Source of the DNA: DAOTTW01 sp034437615
Lineage (GTDB): Bacteria; Chloroflexota; Anaerolineae; Aggregatilineales; Phototrophicaceae
Assembly (NCBI GenBank): GCA_034437615.1
Contig: DAOTTW010000397.1
Location: 1 to 11,865 of the forward strand
DNA length: 11,865 nucleotides
Reading direction: 5' to 3'
Made by a program: the position numbers and the translations under genes. Positions within the stretch are counted from its first letter, which is position 1; the number at the start of each line of letters is the position of its first letter. This document shows positions 1-7,700 of the stretch, in pieces. Under the pieces are notes generated by a model that saw nothing but the letters and a program-made list of their open reading frames with translations, had not been told where the DNA came from and did no database searches.

Positions 1-3000
1 ACTTACGAAGTGTTGACCGGCACTAAGCCGTTCACGGATGTGACACCAGCGACGATTATGTATCGCCAGCTTAACGAACCGCTTCCCGATGTGACGGTTG
101 CGCGGCCAGATTTGCCGACTGATGTTAACCTGATCTTGCAGAGAGCAACGGCGAAAGACAAGACGCTACGTTATGATAGCGCACTGGATTTCGCTCGTGA
201 ATTCCAGGATAGTGTGCGTAGCGCGGCTATTTCCACGCCGACGCCTGGCTCATCTCCACCCGGTCTGGGCGCAATCACACAAGCTGAACAGTCGTTGCTG
301 AAGCCCCCAAACCCGTACAAAGGTCTACGTGCATTTCAACGGGCCGATGCAGGCGATTTCTTCGGACGCGATCAGTTGATACAGCGCTTGTTGCAGCGCC
401 TACAGGTCAACGATGGTAACGAGGCTTTTTTGGCGGTTGTCGGCCCAAGTGGTAGCGGAAAATCAAGCGTTGTCAAAGCTGGCCTCATGCCACGCATCCA
501 GGACGGTGTACTCGGTGATGACATCGACTGGTATTTGGCAGACATGGTACCGGGCACACATCCAATTGAAGAACTTGAAGCGTCTCTGCTCGGCATCGCA
601 ACAATGGACATGCCAGGATTATTCGATCAGCTAGCGCAGAACGAGCGTGGGTTAGTGCGGGCTGTCAAACGCTTGCTACCAGGTGATTCGTCGCATCTTG
701 TGCTCATTATTGACCAGTTTGAAGAGGTATTCACACTTGTCGAGGATGAGCAACTGCGCAAACACTTTCTGGATTTGATTCTGGCGGCGATACAGGATGC
801 GCGTAGCCGCATCAGGGTCATCATCACACTACGGGCTGATTTTTACGACCGACCACTGTACTACAACCAATTTGGGGACCTCATCCGTAGACGAACAGAA
901 ATTGTTCTGCCGCTGTCCGATGAGGAATTAGAAGCAGCTATGCGCGGTCCAGCAGAACGTGTCGGCGTGGCTGTGGAGCCTGCGCTTGTGTCGACGGTTG
1001 TCAGTGAAGTCAGTCAACAGCCGGGTGCATTGCCGCTGCTACAGTATGCGCTCACGGAGTTGTACGAACGCTCTGCGAATAATCGCCTGACTTTAGACGT
1101 TTACAATGATATTGGTGGTGTTTCTGGTGCGCTGGCTAAACGCGCTGAGGACATCTTTCAGGATTTCGATGAGCAGGCCCAGCAGATAGCACGGCAAATA
1201 TTTATGCGTTTGGTAGCGCTTGGTGAAGGGACGGAGGACACACGCCGCCGCGCAACTCAGGAAGAGTTATTATCTTTATCTGAAGATCGCGACAAGTTTA
1301 ACCGAGTCATCGAGACCTATGGCCGTTCTCGTTTGTTGACCTTCGATCATGACCCTCAAACACGCCATTCAACTATTGAAGTGGCGCATGAGGCGTTGAT
1401 CCGCCAGTGGGAGCGATTGCGCGAATGGTTAGACGATAACCGTGAAGGTCTGCGCTTGCAACGACGCCTGACAGCATCCAGCCTGGATTGGATTCAAGCT
1501 GGTAAGGATCGTAGCTTCTTGGCAAGGGGTGTACGTTTACAGCAGATCGAGGATTGGGTCGCGTCCAGCGACATGGCGCTTAACGACCTGGAAACAGAAT
1601 ACCTGCAGGCAAGCGTTGCAGAGCGAGAAGAGCAAAAACAGGTGCAACAGTTGCAAATCGAGCGCGAAGAGCGGCTTGTAGCGCGTGCACGAAACCGCCT
1701 GCGAGCGCTAGCGGTTGTGTTAGCGTTGGCTACTGTTTTGGCGCTAGGGTTAGCGGGCTTCGGGCTTAATCAAGGGCAAATTGCCACAGACGCCCAGATT
1801 GCAGCGGAGATCGCACGGGACCTAGCAGAAGACAATGAGGAAGCAGCCGCACGTAATGCTGCTGAGGCTCGTAGCCTTGCTGTTGCGGCTAATGCGCGTA
1901 GTGCACTTGCCGAGAATGACCCGCGTTTGGCGTTATCACTGGCATTGGCTGCTGAGGAGGTTTACGACAAAACACCCTCACAGGTGCGCCAAGTGCTGTT
2001 TAATGTCGCTTATGCACCGGGGCCATCTCATAAGCTGCAAAGACACGACGCAGCGGTGATTTCTGCTGCATATGCGGCAGATGGCAGCCAGGCTGCATCT
2101 GTATCGGTAGATGGTATTTTGCTTGTGTGGGACGCCCTCACAGGTGATATGGTGCAGCAGATCGCAGCGGATACAGCGATCCTGGACATTGCTTTCCATC
2201 CAGATAATGCGCGGATTGTTGCAGGTTTGTCTGATGGCAGCGTGCGTATCTGGTCCGCTGAAACAGGTGAGCAATTGACCGCTTATGAAGAGGCTCATGA
2301 CGGAATGGTGACGACTATTGCGGTCAGTAATGACGGGACACATGCATTATCTGGTGGCGATGACCAACAAATTATCTTATGGGAGATAGACAATGGGCGC
2401 GAAGTTCGCCGCTTTGAGGGTCATAAGGGGGCGATTTTGAATCTGGATTTTGCATCGGATGGCGATTCCTTTGTTTCGACCGCAGCGGATGCACAGTTCG
2501 CTGACACAAACATTGATGCCGAAGATCGCACGGTTCGGGTTTGGGATGTCGAGAGCGGCGAACAACGCTTCGTAATTGATCCTGATTCCGGCTTGCCGCG
2601 TGCGGTTGATTATAGCCCTGATGGTCGGTTGATCGCGGTAGGGGTCTGGGATGAGACCAATGGCGGCACGGTTCGCATTTACGATGCTGAAACGGGTGAG
2701 GAGCTGGAGCGGTTTTTCGGTCATGCGAATGTCATAACAGCGGTTGTGTTTAGTCCTGATAGTGAGCTAATTGTCTCTGCGGCCTGGGACCAAACAATAC
2801 GCATTCGGGATGTCGAACGCGGTACGGATGTGAGGCGCTTTGATGCGTTTGACGAGCGGCCATTGGCAGTAGATTATGCGCCTGACGGCTCGCACCTATT
2901 GATTGGCACGGGGAATGTGGGTGACATACCGTTTAGCCTCAACGATTCGTCCAGGGATACCACTGTTTGGCTGTGGGATTTACGCTACCGCGATGAAGTG

Positions 3001-4041
3001 TTGTCCTTTGAAGGGCATTCCGATTGGGTTTGGTCCGTTGATCTGCATCCTGATGAGCAAATGGCAGCAACAGGTAGCGGCCCTCTGCGTTTACCGGCGG
3101 CCAGACAGGGTGAAGCGGTTCCTGCTGTGGATACATCAGTGCGCTTGTGGGATGTGCAAACAGGTGAGCAAACCCGACAATTCAACGGCCACAGTAATAC
3201 AGTTGACGCCGTTGTGTTTCATCCAGATGGCGAAACACTTTTCTCTGGTGCCTGGGATGGCTTCATCATTCGTTGGAACATTGAGACTGGTGAACGGGTC
3301 GCTTTATATCGTGAACACAGTGGCCGTGTCTTCGACGTCAATCTGAGCGCAGACGGTAACTTGATGCTGTCTGCTGGTGATGACCCAAACCCTGAAGACG
3401 ATCAAGATGAGCATATTGCTTATTTGTGGGACACAGAAACGGGTGAGATTTTGCAGACCTTTCGCGGCCATACTGGGGGCGTCAATAGTGCCGTTTTCAG
3501 CCCTGACGAGACAACCGTGGCCACAGGTTCTTCGGATCGGACCATTCGCTTATGGGATGTAGAAACGGGTGAGGAACTGCAACGGCTTGAGGGGCATACC
3601 GCCAGTGTTAACGAGGTGATATTTAGCCCTGATGGAACACTGCTTGCAAGCAGCTCATGGGACGATAGCGTGCGCTTGTGGGACGTGGCCAGTGGACAGC
3701 AGTTGCGTGGTTTTGCTGGCCACAACGGCAATACATTTGGATTGGCTTTCAGTTCAGATGCTCGTGCGCTGTTATCAACTTCTGAAGATTCAACCATCCG
3801 CTTGTGGGACCTGGAAACAGGCAACGAGATTCACCGCTTCGGAACGCATAGCGACTGGATACAGGAGATTGTACTGAGCAAAGATGGTTCGTTTGCCGTT
3901 TCTGCTGCCCAAGATCGTACAGCGAAGGTATGGCGGGTGGACCAGGGGGTTTCCGAGTTGCTAGCGTTCGTAGCGGATCATCGTTACGTTCGGCCACTAA
4001 CGTGCGCGGAACGAGAACGCTATGGCGCTACACTATGTTAG
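1..4041 (+). CDS. Ser/Thr protein kinase-nSTAND1 NTPase-WD40 receptor, 5' part missing
   Basis: The frame is open at the left edge and starts inside a Hanks-type kinase: the first codons read TYEVLTGTKPF (subdomains IX-X), and Arg of subdomain XI is near residue 57, so the catalytic core lies outside the window. The GTG at base 10 is internal, not the start. After a Pro/Ser linker comes an nSTAND1-type NTPase: NPYKGLRAF at 104, FFGRD at 120, Walker A GPSGSGKSS at 148-156, Walker B LVLIIDQFEE at 233-242, and HEALIRQW before a charged helix. One hydrophobic segment (567-589) precedes 14 WD40 blades (about 679-1310) and a C-terminal CAERERY tail. Known for such families: kinase and NTPase act as a signalling switch and WD40 propellers bind ligands or partners. 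Inferred: kinase and NTPase are cytosolic and the propellers extracytoplasmic. The ligand and substrates cannot be deduced. A hairpin at the stop codon suggests transcription ends here. Confidence 0.95.
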   Translation, partial: TYEVLTGTKPFTDVTPATIMYRQLNEPLPDVTVARPDLPTDVNLILQRATAKDKTLRYDSALDFAREFQDSVRSAAISTPTPGSSPPGLGAITQAEQSLLKPPNPYKGLRAFQRADAGDFFGRDQLIQRLLQRLQVNDGNEAFLAVVGPSGSGKSSVVKAGLMPRIQDGVLGDDIDWYLADMVPGTHPIEELEASLLGIATMDMPGLFDQLAQNERGLVRAVKRLLPGDSSHLVLIIDQFEEVFTLVEDEQLRKHFLDLILAAIQDARSRIRVIITLRADFYDRPLYYNQFGDLIRRRTEIVLPLSDEELEAAMRGPAERVGVAVEPALVSTVVSEVSQQPGALPLLQYALTELYERSANNRLTLDVYNDIGGVSGALAKRAEDIFQDFDEQAQQIARQIFMRLVALGEGTEDTRRRATQEELLSLSEDRDKFNRVIETYGRSRLLTFDHDPQTRHSTIEVAHEALIRQWERLREWLDDNREGLRLQRRLTASSLDWIQAGKDRSFLARGVRLQQIEDWVASSDMALNDLETEYLQASVAEREEQKQVQQLQIEREERLVARARNRLRALAVVLALATVLALGLAGFGLNQGQIATDAQIAAEIARDLAEDNEEAAARNAAEARSLAVAANARSALAENDPRLALSLALAAEEVYDKTPSQVRQVLFNVAYAPGPSHKLQRHDAAVISAAYAADGSQAASVSVDGILLVWDALTGDMVQQIAADTAILDIAFHPDNARIVAGLSDGSVRIWSAETGEQLTAYEEAHDGMVTTIAVSNDGTHALSGGDDQQIILWEIDNGREVRRFEGHKGAILNLDFASDGDSFVSTAADAQFADTNIDAEDRTVRVWDVESGEQRFVIDPDSGLPRAVDYSPDGRLIAVGVWDETNGGTVRIYDAETGEELERFFGHANVITAVVFSPDSELIVSAAWDQTIRIRDVERGTDVRRFDAFDERPLAVDYAPDGSHLLIGTGNVGDIPFSLNDSSRDTTVWLWDLRYRDEVLSFEGHSDWVWSVDLHPDEQMAATGSGPLRLPAARQGEAVPAVDTSVRLWDVQTGEQTRQFNGHSNTVDAVVFHPDGETLFSGAWDGFIIRWNIETGERVALYREHSGRVFDVNLSADGNLMLSAGDDPNPEDDQDEHIAYLWDTETGEILQTFRGHTGGVNSAVFSPDETTVATGSSDRTIRLWDVETGEELQRLEGHTASVNEVIFSPDGTLLASSSWDDSVRLWDVASGQQLRGFAGHNGNTFGLAFSSDARALLSTSEDSTIRLWDLETGNEIHRFGTHSDWIQEIVLSKDGSFAVSAAQDRTAKVWRVDQGVSELLAFVADHRYVRPLTCAERERYGATLC
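1699..1767 (+). other. Single transmembrane segment in the kinase-STAND-WD40 protein
   Basis: About 23 uninterrupted hydrophobic residues rich in Leu, Ala and Val (starting LRALAVVLALATVLA) lie between the NTPase and the propellers. The N-terminal flank is strongly basic (ARARNR) and the C-terminal flank is acidic and uncharged-polar. By the positive-inside rule, the kinase and NTPase sit in the cytosol and the WD40 part outside. This is the only clear membrane segment in the visible part of the protein. Confidence 0.8.
2041..3939 (+). repeat. 14 tandem WD40 blade-coding repeats
   Basis: Units of about 120-190 bases encode blades with the pattern GH-x-V-x-x-V-x-FSPDG, then an ASGS-like strand, D-x-T-[IV]-R-[LI]-W-D and a TGE turn. 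I count 14, which fits two seven-bladed propellers. The last four blades (about 3430-3930) are most regular, with short DNA words such as cgcttgtgggatgt recurring. Blades 4, 5, 7, 8 and 10 carry extra residues in the loop before the RLWD strand. Divergence between units is high, so this is a protein repeat and not a recent DNA duplication. Confidence 0.9.
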
Positions 4042-4062
4042 TGGCGTAGCGTCATGTGTTTT
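4022..4062 (+). terminator. Putative intrinsic terminator straddling the first gene's stop codon
   Basis: Bases 4022-4035 pair with 4039-4055: five pairs next to a three-base loop, a three-base bulge at 4044-4046, then nine more pairs (one G-U). GTG and TTTT (4059-4062) follow. The TAG stop at 4039-4041 begins the 3' arm. The T tract is short and offset by three bases, so termination may be incomplete. The position, directly after a long gene and just before a promoter-like sequence, supports the call. Confidence 0.5.
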
Positions 4063-4080
4063 GCAGGGTCGTTAGCACGG

Positions 4081-4109
4081 TTGAGATATTGCTGTGTCTG
4101 TCGTATCAT
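4081..4109 (+). promoter_or_regulatory. Sigma70-like promoter for the 183-residue orphan
   Basis: TTGAGA (4081-4086) and TATCAT (4104-4109) each match five of six bases of the sigma70 consensus and are separated by 17 bases. A transcript would begin near 4116, about 35 bases before the ATG at 4150. The element sits in the only gap between the hairpin ending the upstream gene and the orphan, so the orphan probably has its own transcript. Confidence 0.5.
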
Positions 4110-4141
4110 CGTCGTTCAACTCAGTTGTAGCTGCATACGAC

Positions 4142-4145
4142 GAGG
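4142..4145 (+). promoter_or_regulatory. Ribosome binding site supporting the start at 4150
   Basis: GAGG ends four bases before the ATG at 4150. An earlier in-frame ATG at 4054 would add 32 residues rich in Cys and Arg that look like translated intergenic DNA. It would also place translation inside the terminator hairpin and across the promoter-like element. The 4150 start is therefore preferred, although the spacing is on the short side. Confidence 0.5.
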
Positions 4146-4149
4146 CACA

Positions 4150-4701
4150 ATGCCCAATAACAACTTCACACATGATACATACCTCAACCGCTTAACACAA
4201 CAAGATTCAGATAAGTGGGATGCTAAAACGGCACGTTGGACATCTTCAACATATGATGTGAAGTTTGCCAGTGTGACATATGTCGATGTACAACCGGAAG
4301 ACGAATATAGCTTCGATTTAAGTGCTTATGGCATTTCTCGCTTGCTGCGTCGCTTACTGGGCAGTTACAGCGACAGAGATTTGCACCGGGCAGCGGAGTG
4401 GGTTACGACACATCAGAATCATGTCGTGGCCGATATTTTGCAGGACATGGCAATAGCAGCACACCAAAGCGGTGAAACAATCCCTGAGTTACAGGACTTG
4501 TTTATTGCTACAGAGACAGAGCTGTACCTCCCGTATGGCATGAAAATGCCGATTTGCTGTGTGACAAACATCGTGCCGCGTGACACGCCCGACGATGGCA
4601 TGGATAAGTTTGTTGCATTGCTGGAACCAAGCGAGGCAGAGTCTTACGTCAACGAGCGCATTGCGTTCGTCAACAACAACTTTAGCCTTCGCATCCACTA
4701 G
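4150..4701 (+). CDS. Hypothetical protein, 183 residues, family not recognised
   Basis: I do not recognise this protein. It starts MPNNNFTHDTYLNRL and is soluble and mildly acidic, with no signal peptide or membrane segment. An N-terminal stretch with beta character (SSTYDVKFASVTYVDV) is followed by a helical middle (SRLLRRLLGSYSDRDLHRAA, then HVVADILQDMAIAAHQ), a mixed segment with a Cys pair (MKMPICCVTNIVPRD), and an Asp/Glu-rich C-terminus. It contains no Walker, kinase, zinc-ribbon or helix-turn-helix motif that I can see. Codon use resembles its neighbours, and the continuous frame with a promoter, a GAGG site and a stop 5 bases from the convergent kinase gene argues for a real gene. Being wedged between two giant kinases suggests a substrate, adaptor or regulator of one of them, but nothing in the sequence proves it. 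Confidence 0.75.
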   Translation: MPNNNFTHDTYLNRLTQQDSDKWDAKTARWTSSTYDVKFASVTYVDVQPEDEYSFDLSAYGISRLLRRLLGSYSDRDLHRAAEWVTTHQNHVVADILQDMAIAAHQSGETIPELQDLFIATETELYLPYGMKMPICCVTNIVPRDTPDDGMDKFVALLEPSEAESYVNERIAFVNNNFSLRIH

Positions 4702-4716
4702 GGCGGTTAATCCGCC
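4702..4716. other. Small hairpin between the convergent stop codons
   Basis: GGCGG (4702-4706) and CCGCC (4712-4716) can pair around a five-base TTAAT loop. The loop contains the stop codon of the minus-strand kinase gene (TTA at 4707-4709 on the plus strand), and the plus-strand gene ends at 4701, one base before the stem. No T tract follows on either strand, so it is at best a weak bidirectional terminator or a 3'-end stabiliser. Confidence 0.3.
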
Positions 4717-7700
4717 AATAGGTGATCGACTGCATCCTGAAGGGTCTGTGGCGTATTAGCAGTTGCCTGTGATAGTTGCCGTGGCTGGAGGATGTCGAGC
4801 CGACGGCGTATTTTTGTAAGCCGCTGTTCGACATCTGCTGATAGTGGCCCTTGCTTGGCAACAACTTCCATCAGCGTATGTGCCAGATCGTAATTGCTTT
4901 GCTCAAGCGCGTGGTCTGCCAACAGCGATACCAAATCAATAATGAGGTCCTGGGCTTTAATGTGTCTCGCTTTGCGCAAAGCGAGACGATAGTAACCACT
5001 TGTCGCTTTTCTGTCGTTGTCAGCTTGCGCTAAGTTTTTAAGCACGGCAATCGCCCCACGTTGGTCACCCACTTCAAGGTAAAGATCGTAGCTGCGCCTT
5101 AAGTTATCTAGTGCCTCTTCCGTTCGGCCCAGGTCGTGCAATACAGTTCCCAGGTCATCCAGAGCTTCCGCCACCGCACGCCGATCAGACTGTTGTTGGG
5201 TGATTACAAGACTTTGTTCAAGGTACTGAATGGCTTGTTCGTAGCGTTTTTGCGCTTTAGCCAGCCGACCTAAGTTATGCAGCGCATAGCCGATGGCACG
5301 TTGATCGCCGATGCGCCTCGCGATTTGCAAGCTTTCGTTATAAAAGGCCGTAGATGCCTCATAGTCTTGCTGTTCGCGTGTGATGCTGGCTAAGTTGTTC
5401 AGTGCGCTGGCGATGCCTCGTTGATCGCCAATCTCACGGAAGATCGCTACACTTTCCTCGTAGTATGCACGGGCTGCCTGATAGTCCTGCTTATTGCGTG
5501 CTGTGATGCCCAGGTTGCTCAGGCTGCTAGCGATACCGCGTTGGTCACCGATTTGACGGCGCGTTGCGAGGCTTTCCGTCAAACATTGGATCGCGTTATC
5601 GACCTCGCCTGAAAAACGATGAATGATGCCGAGATTGTTCAGGCTAGCGGCGATGCCTTTCTGATCTTGCATTGTGCGCCGTAGGCTTAAGCTTTCGTTG
5701 AAGTAGGCGCGTGCTTCTTCCAACTGACCAAGTTGTGCTGCAATGGTGCCGAGGCCGTTGAGTGCATTGGCGAGTAGAGAGGATTGGTTGAGTGTCCGGG
5801 CGATGGCTAAGGCCCTGGTGTGGCAATCCAACGCTGTTTCGTAATCCGCACGTTTTTGTGCAACTTCACCTAAACCGACAAGGGCAGAAACGATGCCTTC
5901 TTTATGTCCCAAGCTGCGCGATAGGGCAAGGCTGGCCTCATAATTCTCAATCGCCCGCACATAGTCGCTTACACCTTCATAGGCATCGCCCATTTGCTTA
6001 AGCGTTTGCAGTTCGATGGTGGTATCGGGGTGCTGTTTCAGCAGATCAAGCACTTCTTGTAGATGCTTACGGGCTGCTACGAAATTGCCAATACGCAGAG
6101 CGTAATGAGCAGCAATATGTGCGTAATGAATGACTTTAGATGGATACCCGGCAACACGCCAGTAATCCGCTAGCAAGGCTGCCCTGGTTACATCATCAGG
6201 GTAAACTTGTTCAGTCGCTTCGGCAACTTGCCGATAGAGTGCTGGCTTTGTATGGATATCTAAATCACGCAGGATCACCTCGCGTAGCTTGTCATGCGCA
6301 AATACCCAACGCTCATCTATGTTTTCAAACACCAGCACATTCGCACAAATCGTTAGCCACGTACTGACATCCGTTGCCTGCAAAGCTTTGTGTGTGTTTA
6401 CAAGTTGCGTCAATAGTTTGAAGTCAATCTCACGCCCCATAATTGCCGCCAGATATAGCAGAGGTAGTTGTTGTTCGGGCACACGTGATAGACGCCTGCG
6501 CACAACTTCTTGTACACCACCGGCAAATACACTGCTTGGCAATGTCATGATGCCGACATCCTCCAGTGCACCCGCATCTTCGGCTAGCGCACGTACCGTT
6601 TCAACAATGAAGTACACATTGCCTTCAGTCTCTCGCATCAGCAGATCGATCACCTCCGGTTTGGCGCTATTACCAAGCATGGATGTCGCTAGGATGTCGA
6701 TGTGTTGAGATGTGAGGCGATCTAACGCGATACGCTGCATTTGTGGCAGTAGCGCGGCAACGTCGGTATCTTCGTCGCTACGGTAGCTTCCGATAACCAG
6801 TAGTGGATGCGTGGCTGCAAAGCGGTTGATCTGATGTAGTGGCTCAAGGCTATCTGTGGACCAGTGGAGGTCTTCGAGAACCAGCAGAATCGGTTGTTTG
6901 TGCTGCGTGAACAGATGCGCAATTGTAAGAGCCAGACGCTTCTGCGTATCTGCTCCGTCTAGCGGTGCTGCATCCTCAATGGGGCGTTGCAAGATGCGGC
7001 CAATATCCGGCACGACGAGCTTCAGGATAGAGGCTTCCAGGTCGCTCACCTCAGCGGATAGCAGAAGCCGCCGCACAGGTTCTTGCCAGATCTGATAGGG
7101 TGTGCTGGTGCGCGTTGTCTCCTGTGCTCTTAAAACAGTTACGCCTTGCACAAGCGCCCGCGTCCGTACTTCTTCGATTAGGCGTGATTTGCCGACACCA
7201 CTTTCGCCGCTGATCAACCAAAGGCTACCATGTCCCTGTGTGGCTCGTTGTAAGGCATCGGTAAGCTGTTGTAGCTCATGTTCGCGCCCGATGAAGCGCG
7301 CGGCCTGTAAATAGCTCTCACGTATAGCGTAGCTTTCTATAGCGTCTTCATTCATGAGCAACGCCAGGTCTTTAATAACTTCCATCGCGTTCGTGTAGCG
7401 ATCTGGTGGTGACTTCATGAGCAAACGACCAATAATTGCATCTAATGTGATGGCATTTTCAGGTATGCGGTCAATATCTAAGTATTCTGGCATCAGGTCG
7501 AAATCAGGTACTTTCGACAGAATATCACGTACAAGCTGAGATAAGTTGCGTGTGTTGAAGGGATGTACCCCTGCAAATATCTCGTAGGCGATCATGCCAG
7601 CAGCGTAGAGGTCTGATAGGGGGGATGCACCTTTGTTTTGCAAAATTTCCGGTGCCATGTACGTCAGAGTACCGGAAATCCCCTTTGCCGTTTCACCTTG

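Noticed and set aside
10..12. GTG as the start codon of the first gene
   Set aside because: The frame is open upstream, and the codons before it (Thr-Tyr-Glu) complete the conserved YE-x-LTG motif of kinase subdomain IX, so the gene begins before the window.
1978..2343. Minus-strand frame of 121 codons inside the WD40 region
   Set aside because: The translation is rich in Cys, Arg, His and Ile with no domain, typical of an antisense shadow of a well-supported gene.
2903..3346. Plus-strand frame of 147 codons overlapping the WD40 blades in another phase
   Set aside because: The main frame is clearly coding through this region with recognisable blades; the alternative has no motif and is explained by repeat composition.
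4054..4149. A longer N-terminus for the orphan gene, starting at the ATG at 4054
   Set aside because: It adds a Cys- and Arg-rich stretch overlapping a terminator-like hairpin and a good promoter, and lacks a ribosome site; the ATG at 4150 has GAGG upstream.
4890..6010. CRISPR-like array, suggested by regularly spaced similar words
   Set aside because: The 120-base period matches 40-residue TPR units in a continuous reading frame; there are no short identical repeats with unique spacers.
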